Made by a program: the position numbers and the translations under genes. 63,715 nucleotides of DNA, from NCBI RefSeq assembly GCF_003458415.1, contig NZ_QRUF01000013.1:1-63715 (forward strand). The letters run 5' to 3'. Numbering within the stretch: position 1 is the first letter of the stretch; every line of letters begins with the position of its first letter. The notes below the pieces were generated by a model. That model was given only the letters and a program-made list of their open reading frames with translations, was not told the origin of the DNA and ran no database searches. Of this stretch, positions 1 to 8,445 are shown piece by piece. The stretch comes from Collinsella sp. AF25-2LB. Its GTDB lineage: Bacteria; Actinomycetota; Coriobacteriia; Coriobacteriales; Coriobacteriaceae.

Positions 1-31
1 GGCCGCTTATTAGCCCGTCCAAGAATTGGGG

Positions 32-58
32 CGCAGTTCATTCGAGCTGCGGGGTTTT
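32..58 (+). terminator. Intrinsic terminator of an upstream gene outside the window
   Basis: CGCAGTTC and GAGCTGCG form an 8-bp stem with one G-U pair around the loop ATTC, followed by GGGTTTT. It points rightward, so it most likely ends a plus-strand gene that lies before the window. The remainder of bases 1-95 shows nothing else I recognise. Confidence 0.5.
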
Positions 59-95
59 CCTTTGTGCCTCCGATGCGAAATGAATCGCTCAGATA

Positions 96-860
96 TTACT
101 GATAATCGACGACGTCGATCCAGTTCTTCAGGAACTCATCGTTCACGTTGCGCTTGCGAGCGAGCTCGGAAGCGGCGACGATGCTCGTCCACTGACGCAC
201 GACCTGCATGGGCATGTCGGCGCGGTCGCAGTAGAGCTCCAGGTAGGCCTCGGCCTGATCCTTGCTGTTGAGGGCAAAGAGCAGGTAGGTGGTGGCAACG
301 TCGGCAGCAGGGGAGCCCTGGGTAGCGTGTGCCCAGTCGCACACATAGAGCTGACCGTCGTCGCCGACGATGACGTTGGAGGGGTTGAAGTCGCCGTGGC
401 AGACCTTGAACTCCTTGGTCATGCCGTCCAGACGCTCCTGAAGGTTGTAGCGCGTGGTGGCATTGAGCTGATCAAGGCTGTCGATCATGCGGGCGTACTT
501 GTCGCGCTGACGGTTGAGCAGCGGGGAGGTGTAGCCGTGGATCTCGATCTGGAGGTCGACGAACATCTCGAGGTACTCACCAAAGCGCTGGGGCTCGGCA
601 GTCATCTTCTCGGCAAGGGTGGTGCCCGGAACCTTCTCGGTCACGAGCGCCCAGCCGTTGGCGTTCTCGAGCTGGGAAACCTCGAGCGCCTTGGGGCTGC
701 GGATGCCGCACTCATTGATGCGGGCAAGATTCAAAGCCTCGTTGAACACGTCGGAGACAGGCTTGGTCTCGTTAAAGACCTTGACAATCTTGTCGCCCAG
801 GTCGTAAACGACCTTGTTGCCACGGCGGACGAGCTCGGTCTTGGAATCGGGTAGCAGCAT
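96..860 (-). CDS. Aminoglycoside phosphotransferase/choline kinase-like phosphotransferase
   Basis: 254 aa protein with the APH/choline-kinase fold. The visible signatures are the Brenner-type catalytic motif HGDFNPSNV in the C-terminal half and CDW about 20 residues later, which takes the place of the DFG metal-binding motif; VVYDLGDKIVKVF near the N-terminus resembles the nucleotide-binding beta strands. It should transfer phosphate from ATP to a small molecule or protein, but the sequence does not reveal the substrate. It lies 88 bp downstream of adhE on the same strand, after a strong hairpin. There is no resistance cassette around it, so a housekeeping small-molecule kinase is more likely than antibiotic resistance. 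Confidence 0.75.
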   Translation of the reverse strand: MLLPDSKTELVRRGNKVVYDLGDKIVKVFNETKPVSDVFNEALNLARINECGIRSPKALEVSQLENANGWALVTEKVPGTTLAEKMTAEPQRFGEYLEMFVDLQIEIHGYTSPLLNRQRDKYARMIDSLDQLNATTRYNLQERLDGMTKEFKVCHGDFNPSNVIVGDDGQLYVCDWAHATQGSPAADVATTYLLFALNSKDQAEAYLELYCDRADMPMQVVRQWTSIVAASELARKRNVNDEFLKNWIDVVDYQ

Positions 861-892
861 GGTTGCATCCTTTCAACGATGCGATAGAAGCG

Positions 893-931
893 ACGGCGGG
901 GGTGTGTGAAACACCCGTGCACCCCCGCCGT
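893..931 (-). terminator. Stem-loop between adhE and the phosphotransferase gene
   Basis: Twelve-base perfect stem ACGGCGGGGGTG/CACCCCCGCCGT with a 15-base loop. Read in the gene direction it is followed by CGCTTCT rather than a clean T-run, so it may be a partial terminator or a 3'-stabilising hairpin for the adhE message. Confidence 0.5.
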
Positions 932-948
932 TAAAAACCGTGCTAAAA

Positions 949-3597
949 CTAGCAGACGGCGTAATCCTGGGGCTCGCGGCCGTAGTAGGCGTCCAGGTAG
1001 AGCTCCTTGATCTCGCTCATGAGCGGGTAGCGCGGGTTGGCGCCGGTGCACTGGTCGTTGAATGCCTGCTCGGTCATTTCGTCGAGGGTGTCGAGGAAGT
1101 ACTGCTCGTCAACACCGTAGTCGGCGATGGTCTTCTTGACGCCGATGAAGTCCTTGAGCTCCTCGAGCTTCGTGATGAAGTTCTCGAAGACCTCCTTGTC
1201 GTCCTTGCCCTCGATGCCGCAGTACTTGGCCATCTCGGCGTAGTTGTGCAGCGCGTTGGGGTAAGGATACTGGGAGAAGGTACCCATCTTGACGGGTGCC
1301 TCGGCGGCGTTGTAGCGCATGACGCGGGTCAGGATGACAGCGTTTGCGAGGCCGTGGGGCAGGTGATGGAAAGCGCCGAGCTTGTGGGCCATGGAGTGGT
1401 TGAGGCCCAGGAAGGCGTTGGCGAAGGCCATACCGGCCATGCAGGAGGCGTTGTGCATCTCCTCGCGGGCGTGCGGATCCTTGGCGCCGTTCGTGAAGCT
1501 GGAGGGCAGGTTCTCGAAGACGAGCTTGGCAGCGCGCTCGGAGAGGCCCTTGGTGTAGTCGGAAGCCATGATGGAGACGTAGGACTCGATGGCGTGGGTC
1601 ATGACGTCGATGCCGGAGGCAGCGGTCAGGCCGCGCGGGGCGGTCATGCAGTTGTCGGCGTCGACGATAGCCATGTTGGGGAGCAGCGCGTAGTCGGCGA
1701 GCGGCCACTTGATGCCGGTCTCCTTGTCGGTGATGATGGCGAACGGCGTGCACTCGGAGCCGGTACCCGAAGAGGTCGGGACGGCGACGAAGTAGGCCTT
1801 CTTGCCCATCTCGGGGAAGGTGAAGATACGCTTGCGGATGTCCATGAAGTCCATGGCCATGTCCTCAAACTTGCACTCGGGGTGCTCGTACATCATCCAC
1901 ATGATCTTGCCGGCGTCCATAGCGGAGCCACCGCCGACGGCGATGATGACGTCCGGCTCAAAGAGAGCCATCTGCTTGGCGCCGCGACGTGCGCACTGCA
2001 GCGACGGATCGGGCTCGACGTCGTAGAAGCAGTCGTGGGCGATGCCCATCTCGTCGAGCTTGGCCTCGATGGCGCGGGTGTTGCCATTCTTGAAGAGGAA
2101 CTGGTCGGTGACGATGAAGGCGCGCTTCTTGCCCATGACGTTGCCCAGCTCGTCGAGGGCGACGGGCGTGGAACCCTTCTTGAAGTAGACCTTCTCGGGA
2201 GCGCGGAACCACAGCATATTCTCACGGCGCTCGGCCACAGTCTTAACGTTGATCAAGTGCTTCACCCCAACGTTCTCGGAGACGGAGTTGCCGCCCCAGG
2301 AGCCGCAGCCCAGGGTCAGAGACGGCTTCATGCCAAAGTTGTACAGGTCACCGATGCCGCCGTGCGAGGACGGGGTGTTGATGACGATACGGCAGGCCTT
2401 CATGACGTGCTCGAACAGGCTGATCTTCTCGGCCTGGGCGGGGTGCACGTACAGAGAGGCGGTGTGGCCCGGGCCACCGGCAAGCACCAGGTGCTCGGCC
2501 TTGTCGACGGCCTCCTGGAAGTCCTTGGCGTGGTACATGGCCAGGACCGGGGAGAGCTTCTCGTGGGAGAACTCCTCCTTGGCGGGGTCGGTGGAGGTGA
2601 CCTCGGCGATCAGGATCTTGGTCTTGGCGGGAACCTCGATGCCGGCGAGCTCGGCGATCTTGGCAGCGGCCATGCCGGGGATGCGGTGATCGAGAGCGCC
2701 GTTCTTGAACATGGCGGCACGCAGGGCCTCCATCTCGGCACCCTGCTTGACGAAGTAGCAGCCGCGCTTCTGGAACTCGGCCTTGACCTGGTCATAGATG
2801 GTGTCGATGACGGTCACGGACTGCTCGGAGGCGCAGATCATGCCGTTGTCGAAGGTCTTGGAGTGGATGATGGAGTTGACGGCGAGCAGCACGTCGGCGG
2901 TGTCGTCGATGACGACCGGGGTGTTACCGGCGCCAACGCCCAGGGCGGGCTTGCCCGAGGAGTAAGCGGCCTTGACCATGCCCGGGCCACCGGTGGCGAG
3001 GATGATGTCGACGTCGCGCATGACCATGTTGGTCAGCTCGATGGAGGGGACATCGACCCAGCCGATGATGCCCTCGGGGGCGCCGGCCTTGACGGCGGCG
3101 TCAAGCACGAGCTTGGCGGCGGCGATGGTGCACTTGGCGGCAGCCGGGTGCGGGGAGATGATGATGGCGTTGCGGGTCTTCAGGCAGATCAGCGTCTTGA
3201 AGATCGCGGTGGAGGTGGGGTTGGTCGTCGGGATGACGGCGCCCACGATGCCGATGGGCTCGGCGATCTTGGTGATGCCGTAAGCCTCGTCGCGCTCCAG
3301 GACACCACAGGTCTTGGTGTTCTTGTAAGCGTTGTAGATGTACTCTGCGGCGTAGTGGTTCTTGATGACCTTGTCCTCAAGAACGCCGCGGCCGGTCTCC
3401 TCGATGGCCATCTTCGCCAACGGGATACGAGCCTTGTTGGCGGCCATGGCGGCCTCATAGAAGATCTTGTCGACCTGCTCCTGCGTGTACGTAGCAAAAA
3501 GCGCCTGGGCCTCTCGCATCTGAGCGAGCTTAGCCTCAAGCGCCTCTACGTTGTCCACAATTGCGGGAGTAGTGTTTTCCGGTGACTTTTTCACCAT
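949..3597 (-). CDS. adhE: Bifunctional acetaldehyde-CoA/alcohol dehydrogenase AdhE
   Basis: 882 aa, the usual length for AdhE. It reduces acetyl-CoA to acetaldehyde and then ethanol, regenerating two NAD+ during fermentation; the family forms cytoplasmic spirosomes. Residues about 1-440 are the CoA-acylating aldehyde dehydrogenase half, with catalytic Cys255 in NGMICASEQS. The iron-dependent alcohol dehydrogenase half starts near residue 460, with the NAD motif VGGGSAMDAGK and a metal-binding region LNHSMAHKLGAFHHLPHG. The ATG at 3597 follows AAGGAGA with good spacing. Upstream are two AAACGCTT direct repeats that may be operator sites. An enzyme like this indicates anaerobic mixed-acid or ethanol fermentation. 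Confidence 0.97.
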   Translation of the reverse strand: MVKKSPENTTPAIVDNVEALEAKLAQMREAQALFATYTQEQVDKIFYEAAMAANKARIPLAKMAIEETGRGVLEDKVIKNHYAAEYIYNAYKNTKTCGVLERDEAYGITKIAEPIGIVGAVIPTTNPTSTAIFKTLICLKTRNAIIISPHPAAAKCTIAAAKLVLDAAVKAGAPEGIIGWVDVPSIELTNMVMRDVDIILATGGPGMVKAAYSSGKPALGVGAGNTPVVIDDTADVLLAVNSIIHSKTFDNGMICASEQSVTVIDTIYDQVKAEFQKRGCYFVKQGAEMEALRAAMFKNGALDHRIPGMAAAKIAELAGIEVPAKTKILIAEVTSTDPAKEEFSHEKLSPVLAMYHAKDFQEAVDKAEHLVLAGGPGHTASLYVHPAQAEKISLFEHVMKACRIVINTPSSHGGIGDLYNFGMKPSLTLGCGSWGGNSVSENVGVKHLINVKTVAERRENMLWFRAPEKVYFKKGSTPVALDELGNVMGKKRAFIVTDQFLFKNGNTRAIEAKLDEMGIAHDCFYDVEPDPSLQCARRGAKQMALFEPDVIIAVGGGSAMDAGKIMWMMYEHPECKFEDMAMDFMDIRKRIFTFPEMGKKAYFVAVPTSSGTGSECTPFAIITDKETGIKWPLADYALLPNMAIVDADNCMTAPRGLTAASGIDVMTHAIESYVSIMASDYTKGLSERAAKLVFENLPSSFTNGAKDPHAREEMHNASCMAGMAFANAFLGLNHSMAHKLGAFHHLPHGLANAVILTRVMRYNAAEAPVKMGTFSQYPYPNALHNYAEMAKYCGIEGKDDKEVFENFITKLEELKDFIGVKKTIADYGVDEQYFLDTLDEMTEQAFNDQCTGANPRYPLMSEIKELYLDAYYGREPQDYAVC

Positions 3598-3691
3598 TTG
3601 TGTCTCCTTGCGATCGGAGATTTACCCTACGCCTTGCATGATAGCAAGAAATTATTCGGCGAACGGTAAGATTCCCGTAAAAGGCACACTA

Positions 3692-3717
3692 AAACGCTTC
3701 AATAAACTGAAACGCTT
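3692..3717 (-). promoter_or_regulatory. Direct repeats upstream of adhE, possible operator
   Basis: AAACGCTT occurs at 3692-3699 and again at 3710-3717, with 18 bp between centres, about 95-120 bp upstream of the adhE start. The centre resembles half of a LacI/CcpA-type site (NAAACGCTTN), and no Rex-type palindrome is visible. This rests on repetition and position only. Confidence 0.3.
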
Positions 3718-3750
3718 TAACTAAAACTATCTGCCTGCTGCATCGCCCCG

Positions 3751-4009
3751 CTCATTGGGGACAGACTTACATGAGAATTTCAATCGGAAAACGGGAAGAA
3801 CGGGGCATCTTCTTGACAATTGCTATTCGCGGGTCGCGGTTGAGTCAGACACGCAGGCGGTGCAGCTGCTCGACTATATTCGTCTCAATCTCGTGAAAGG
3901 TGCGCTTGGCTCAATCGAGGCGTACCGCTGGTCAAGCTACAGGGCATACCAGCTGGGTTACGATCCCTTTGACATCTGCAAACACTCATGTAAGTCTGTC
4001 CCCAATGAG
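3751..4009. mobile_element. Non-autonomous element: 25-bp perfect inverted repeats around a transposase fragment
   Basis: The 25 bases at 3751-3775 (beginning CTCATTGGGGACAGACTTAC) are repeated exactly in inverted orientation at 3985-4009. The 209 bp between them code for the C-terminal part of a REP-associated tyrosine transposase. GGGGACAGACTTA-type ends often accompany that transposase family. It lies between adhE and rpmB; its right end is next to the rpmB terminator. There is no room for a complete transposase, so this is a decayed or non-autonomous copy. Confidence 0.7.
3776..3984 (+). pseudogene. Truncated REP-associated tyrosine transposase (IS200-like, TnpA_REP)
   Basis: The plus-strand reading contains NRKTGRTGHLLDN, VAVESD, LLDYIRLNLVKG and YRWSSYRAY. 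These match, in order, the family pattern R.GR.GHLW...PVESD...LLRYI.LNPVRAG...YPWSSY. Only about 70 residues remain of a protein that is usually 150-240 aa; the N-terminal HUH motif is absent and there is no plausible start, so it cannot be active. The frame runs on through the right inverted repeat without meaning. Confidence 0.7.
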
Positions 4010-4012
4010 TGC

Positions 4013-4045
4013 AAAAAGGCGCCCTCCGTAGGGGAGGACGCCTTT
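4013..4045 (-). terminator. rpmB terminator
   Basis: On the minus strand AAAGGCG-TCCTCC pairs with GGAGG-GCGCCTTT around a CCTAC loop and runs into TTTTT. It ends about 70 bases after the rpmB stop and touches the right end of the transposase relic. Confidence 0.75.
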
Positions 4046-4113
4046 GGTAAGTTCTATATGAACGCGAGGTCTTTGACCCGGAGAGTCCGAGGTACTTGTT
4101 GGTAAGACCTTAT

Positions 4114-4302
4114 TTAGGAGCGCGCAACCTTGCCAGACTTGAGGCAGGTGGAGCAAACGTTCATCTTGCGACGGTGACCATCGACGACAACGTAGACGCG
4201 CTGGATGTTGGGGCGGAACTTACGGTTGGTGACGCGGTGAGAGTGGCTGATGGAGCGACCGGCAACGGGGTGCTTACCGCAAACTTCGCAAACTTTGGAC
4301 AT
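4114..4302 (-). CDS. rpmB: 50S ribosomal protein L28
   Basis: 62 aa, starting MSKVCEVCGK. It has the L28 pattern with GRSISHSHRVTNRKFRPN and two CxxC pairs (CEVC near the N-terminus and CSTC near the C-terminus), so this is the zinc-binding C+ form. L28 is a structural protein of the large ribosomal subunit. The ATG at 4302 is preceded by GGAGGG. An in-frame upstream extension to 4350 is not conserved-looking and lacks a ribosome site. The gene is monocistronic, with its own terminator. Confidence 0.95.
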   Translation of the reverse strand: MSKVCEVCGKHPVAGRSISHSHRVTNRKFRPNIQRVYVVVDGHRRKMNVCSTCLKSGKVARS

Positions 4303-4603
4303 AACTGACCCTCCTTGGGCGACAAACGAACATGTCGCGTTAACAAACAAGCCTGAACTATAGCACAGAAGTCGCTCCCTGTGCGCAATCTACACAGAGA
4401 TATTCCTCTTTTGGCGATAGTGCCCACGCCACGGCCCTGGACGTAGATCCGATTTGCGTGCAGCAGAGGGGATTATGCCAGCTCGTGCGTGCGTTTTCAA
4501 GCTCGTCCCACAAATATATATAGGTTTATGGAGCATTGGGCTCCGTTTACGGATTGCTCTGTATTTATGCTCGCAATTAAGCTCGAGGTTGGCTACACTA
4601 TCC
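4303..4603. other. Intergenic region between divergent rpmB and the pyr operon
   Basis: No coding sequence is credible here. It must hold the rpmB promoter (leftward) and the pyr promoter (rightward). A TACACT hexamer at about 4594 could be a -10 for pyr, but I see no convincing -35 at the right distance. The stretch from about 4500 to 4580 is AT-richer than its surroundings. Confidence 0.4.
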
Positions 4604-4715
4604 CTTGACCATTAAAGGGGTACGAGATACCCACATGGAATTACATAGCTGCCATGCGAGCAGCCTTTCCTGTGGGTGTCTGGTCCGCTTTAAGCGGTCG
4701 GGCATCTATTTTTTT
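4604..4715 (+). promoter_or_regulatory. pyr operon leader with attenuator (candidate PyrR-responsive)
   Basis: An outer stem ACCCACA (4629-4635)/TGTGGGT (4671-4677) encloses a small hairpin GCTGC-CATGCGA-GCAGC (4648-4664). A terminator follows: GGTGTCTG (4675-4682) pairs with CGGGCATC (4699-4706), CCGCT pairs with AGCGG inside, then TATTTTTTT. The first stem and the terminator share 4675-4677, so they compete slightly. The loop UGCGA matches the GNGA core of known PyrR-binding loops (CNGNGA) but not the full consensus. The terminator is clear; PyrR control is inferred from the downstream gene. Confidence 0.6.
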
Positions 4716-4742
4716 GACTGTGTCAGCAGTCAAGACATGTGA

Positions 4743-5339
<597 letters not shown>

Positions 5340-5343
5340 TACC

Positions 5344-6288
5344 GTGGCGTTCAACCATAAGCACCTGATCGACATTACCGAGTACTCCGAAGAGGACATC
5401 AAGCTCATCCTCGAGACCGCCAAGGCGTTCTCTGAGGTCAACGAGCGTGCGATCAAGAAGGTCCCCACGCTCAAGGGTAAGACCATCGTCAACATGTTCA
5501 ACGAGCCCTCGACGCGCACCCGTAGCTCCTTCGAGCTCGCCGAGAAGCGTCTTTCGGCCGACAGCCTCAACTTTGGCGGCTCCTCGACCTCCACGGTCAA
5601 GGGCGAGAGCCTCGTCGACACCGTCGAGACCCTCAACGCCTATAAGATCGACTGCATCGTCGTGCGCGATAAGCACGCCGGTGCTCCCTACATCGTCACG
5701 CAGAACTCGCCCGCGAGCGTCATCTGCGCCGGCGACGGCAAGCACAACCATCCCACGCAGGCCCTGCTCGACCTGTACACCATCTGGGAGCACAAGGGTG
5801 ACTTCCACGGTCTGAAGGTCGCTGTCGTCGGCGATATCGCGCACTCCCGTGTCTGCGGCTCGCTGATTCCCGCCCTTAAGATCATGGGCTGCGAGACCTA
5901 CGCCGTCGCCCCCGGCACGCTGTTGCCGCCGGCGCCCGAGGTCCTGGGCTGCGACCACGTGACGAGCGACCTCGATTCCGTCCTGCCCGAGCTGGACGTC
6001 GTCTACATGCTGCGCGTGCAGCAGGAGCGCCTCGAGGGTGCCCCGTTCCCGACCATTCGTGAGTACCACAAGCTCTTCGGTCTGACCAAGGACCGCGAGA
6101 AGCTCATGAAGCCCGATGCGATCATCTGCCACCCGGGCCCCATCAACCGCGGCGTCGAGTTCGACTCCTATATGGCCGACCACCCGCAACGCTCCGTCAT
6201 CCTGGAGCAGGTCTACGCCGGTATCTGCGTGCGTATGGCTATCCTGTATCTGCTGCTTGGAGGTGCCGATAATGGCCTTGCTTCTTAA
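5344..6288 (+). CDS. pyrB: Aspartate carbamoyltransferase catalytic subunit
   Basis: 314 aa. It joins carbamoyl phosphate to aspartate, the committed step of pyrimidine synthesis. Carbamoyl phosphate contacts are STRTR (56-60) and HPTQ (136-139); a late HPGPINRG motif is also characteristic. I chose GTG 5344 because the GGGAGG ribosome site at 5327-5332 would overlap the other in-frame GTG at 5332. The gene follows pyrR within 5 bp or overlaps it. No pyrI regulatory subunit is present, as in Gram-positive operons, so allosteric control through PyrI is not expected. Confidence 0.95.
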   Translation: MAFNHKHLIDITEYSEEDIKLILETAKAFSEVNERAIKKVPTLKGKTIVNMFNEPSTRTRSSFELAEKRLSADSLNFGGSSTSTVKGESLVDTVETLNAYKIDCIVVRDKHAGAPYIVTQNSPASVICAGDGKHNHPTQALLDLYTIWEHKGDFHGLKVAVVGDIAHSRVCGSLIPALKIMGCETYAVAPGTLLPPAPEVLGCDHVTSDLDSVLPELDVVYMLRVQQERLEGAPFPTIREYHKLFGLTKDREKLMKPDAIICHPGPINRGVEFDSYMADHPQRSVILEQVYAGICVRMAILYLLLGGADNGLAS

Positions 6289-7561
6289 GAATGCCCACGT
6301 CGTCGACCCGTCCGTCGAGCTTGACGGTGTCGTTGACGTCCTGATTGACGGCGACAAGATCGCCGAGGTCGGCGAGAATCTCGCCGTCGAGGGAGCCGAG
6401 GTCCGCGACCTTTCCGGCAAGTACCTCGTCCCTGGCCTGGTGGATATGCACGTTCACCTTCGCGAGCCCGGCTACGAGGTCAAAGAGGACATCGAGAGCG
6501 GCACCCGCGCAGCTGCCAAGGGCGGCTTTACCGGCGTGTGCGCCATGCCCAACACCGATCCCGTCACCGATAACGGCACCGTCGTGGAGTTCGTCAAGTC
6601 CCGCGCTGCCGAGGTCGGTCACTGCCGCGTCTATCCGTCGGGCGCCATGACCCGCGGTCTTAAGGGCGAGGCCATGTCCGAGATGGGCGATATGGTCGCC
6701 CACGGCGCCGTCGCCTTCACCGACGACGGTCGCGGCGTGCAGGGCGCGGGTATGCTCCGTCGCTGCATGGACTACGGCAAGATGTTCGGCAAGGTCTTTA
6801 TGAGCCATTGCCAGGACGAGGACCTGGTCGGCCACGGCCAGATCAACGAGGGCAAGGTCTCGACCCGTCTGGCTCTCGAGGGCTGGCCGGCTGCCGGCGA
6901 GGAGCTCCAGATCGCCCGCGACATCGAGATCGCCAAGCTGACCGGTGCCAAGCTGCACATCCAGCACATCTCCACCGCTCACGGTCTCGAGCTCGTGCGT
7001 GCCGGTAAGGCCGCTGGCGTCCAGGTGACCTGCGAGGCCACCCCGCACCACATGTTTCTGACCGAGAACGACTTGGACGAGACCTACAACACCTCGCTCA
7101 AGGTCAATCCGCCGCTGCGCACCGAGGAGGATGCCGAGGCCATCCGTCAGGGCGTCATCGACGGCACCGTCGACGTTATCGTCACCGATCACGCTCCTCA
7201 CACCCCGTGGGAGAAGGCCCGTGAGTTCGAGCTTGCGCCCTTTGGTATGATCGGCCTCGAGACCTCGCTGTCGCTCGTACTCACCGAGCTGGTCAACACG
7301 GGCAAGATGAGCATGGGCCGCATGGTCGAGCTCATGGCCATCAAGCCGCGTGAGATCCTGGGTCTCGACCAGGTTCAGGTCAAGGCGGGCTCCGTTGCCG
7401 ACCTGACCGTGTTCGACGCGTCCGCCACCTGGACGGTTGGCGAGGACGGTTACGAGTCGCGCGCCGAGAACTCCGGTTTTGCCGGCCGCACGCTCACCGG
7501 TCGTGCCACCGATGTGTTTGTCGGCGGTAAGCAGACGCTTGCCGACGGCTGCATCTGCTAG
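6272..7561 (+). CDS. pyrC: Dihydroorotase
   Basis: 429 aa, class I dihydroorotase of the amidohydrolase superfamily, which cyclises carbamoyl aspartate to dihydroorotate. Metal ligands lie in HVHLREPG (60-67) and DHAPH (306-310); GTGVCAMPNT-type and THLHIQHIS-type blocks are also present (CAMPNTDP and HIQHIS). The ATG at 6272 follows GGAGG and lies inside the end of pyrB, giving a 17-bp overlap and probable translational coupling. The C-terminus is followed within 25 bp by a strong hairpin before pyrK. Confidence 0.95.
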   Translation: MALLLKNAHVVDPSVELDGVVDVLIDGDKIAEVGENLAVEGAEVRDLSGKYLVPGLVDMHVHLREPGYEVKEDIESGTRAAAKGGFTGVCAMPNTDPVTDNGTVVEFVKSRAAEVGHCRVYPSGAMTRGLKGEAMSEMGDMVAHGAVAFTDDGRGVQGAGMLRRCMDYGKMFGKVFMSHCQDEDLVGHGQINEGKVSTRLALEGWPAAGEELQIARDIEIAKLTGAKLHIQHISTAHGLELVRAGKAAGVQVTCEATPHHMFLTENDLDETYNTSLKVNPPLRTEEDAEAIRQGVIDGTVDVIVTDHAPHTPWEKAREFELAPFGMIGLETSLSLVLTELVNTGKMSMGRMVELMAIKPREILGLDQVQVKAGSVADLTVFDASATWTVGEDGYESRAENSGFAGRTLTGRATDVFVGGKQTLADGCIC

Positions 7562-7581
7562 CATAGCCTTATCGCTTTTGT

Positions 7582-7609
7582 GCGCGGCGCCCTTGCGGTG
7601 CCGCGCTTT
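7582..7609 (+). terminator. Hairpin between pyrC and pyrK (possible internal attenuator)
   Basis: GCGCGGCGCC and GGTGCCGCGC form a ten-pair stem with one G-U pair and a five-base loop, followed by TTTCTGTT. In an otherwise overlapping operon this could lower expression of pyrK-pyrD-pyrF or mark an RNA processing site. Confidence 0.55.
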
Positions 7610-7653
7610 CTGTTCGTTTGGACCATGCAACCGCATGGGGGATTGGAGCGTCT

Positions 7654-8445
7654 ATGCCCACACCTTCCACTGCACGCATGCACGACTTCGAGGTCGTCTC
7701 GAACCGGGAGATTGCCGACGGCATCTTCTCGCTCGTCATCTCGGCCCCCAAGCTTGCAAGTGCGCTCAAGCCCGGTCAGTTTGTGAACATCGCCGTACCC
7801 GGCGATGCGTCCTCGCTGCTTCGCGTGCCCCTGAGCTACTACCGCGCCGACGCCGAGGCTGGCACCGTCGAGCTGTGGTACGCCGTCGTGGGCGACGATA
7901 CCCGTCGTTTGTCCCAGATGGGCCCTGGCTCCACCTCTAACCTGCTGGGCCCCGGTGGCCGTGGCTGGATGGTACCCGAGGGCACCAGGAAGGCCCTGCT
8001 CGTCGCCGGTGGCATCGGTGTTCCGCCCGTGCTGTGCCTTGCCGACAAGCTTGCCGAGCAGGGTGTAGCCGTCGACGTGTGCCTGGGCTTTGGCACCGCG
8101 TCCAAGGCCGTGGGCGTCGATGAGTTCCGCGCGCTGTGCGATACGGTTAACGTGTGCACCGATGATGGCACGCTGGGCACGCACGGTTTTTGCACCGACC
8201 CGGCATCCGAGCTGCTCGGCGAGGGCGGCTACGACTATGTGGCCAGCTGCGGCCCCGCCGTCATGATGAAGAAGGTCGCCGCCGCTGCCGCCGAGGCCGG
8301 CGCGTACTGCGAGGTGTCGCTCGAGCGCATGATGAGCTGCGGCTTTGGCGCCTGCAACACCTGCAATGTCGAGACGGTCGACGGTATGAAGGGCGCCTGC
8401 ATGTGCGGCCCCGTGTTCGATGCTTCCAAGGTGGTGGTCTTCTAG
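7654..8445 (+). CDS. pyrK: Dihydroorotate dehydrogenase electron transfer subunit PyrK
   Basis: 263 aa, ferredoxin-reductase-like. It carries FAD and a [2Fe-2S] cluster and passes electrons from PyrD to NAD+. The N-terminal half is the FAD barrel with RVPLSYYR; a GGIGVPP nucleotide-binding loop follows. The cluster ligands are Cys residues in MSCGFGACNTC and, about a dozen residues on, ACMCG. The ATG at 7654 has a GGAG site; an upstream TTG in frame is less likely. The pyrD start overlaps the stop codon, as expected for the PyrDB-PyrK complex. Confidence 0.93.
   Translation: MPTPSTARMHDFEVVSNREIADGIFSLVISAPKLASALKPGQFVNIAVPGDASSLLRVPLSYYRADAEAGTVELWYAVVGDDTRRLSQMGPGSTSNLLGPGGRGWMVPEGTRKALLVAGGIGVPPVLCLADKLAEQGVAVDVCLGFGTASKAVGVDEFRALCDTVNVCTDDGTLGTHGFCTDPASELLGEGGYDYVASCGPAVMMKKVAAAAAEAGAYCEVSLERMMSCGFGACNTCNVETVDGMKGACMCGPVFDASKVVVF

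Noticed and set aside
940..3585. An 881-codon open frame on the plus strand opposite adhE
   Set aside because: It mirrors adhE codon by codon, has Val/Leu/Gly/Asp-rich low-complexity composition typical of antisense frames in GC-rich DNA, and lacks domains. adhE is clear on the other strand.
4629..4677. A known metabolite riboswitch in the pyr leader
   Set aside because: The folding does not match any riboswitch core I know; a PyrR-type attenuator is simpler given the downstream gene.
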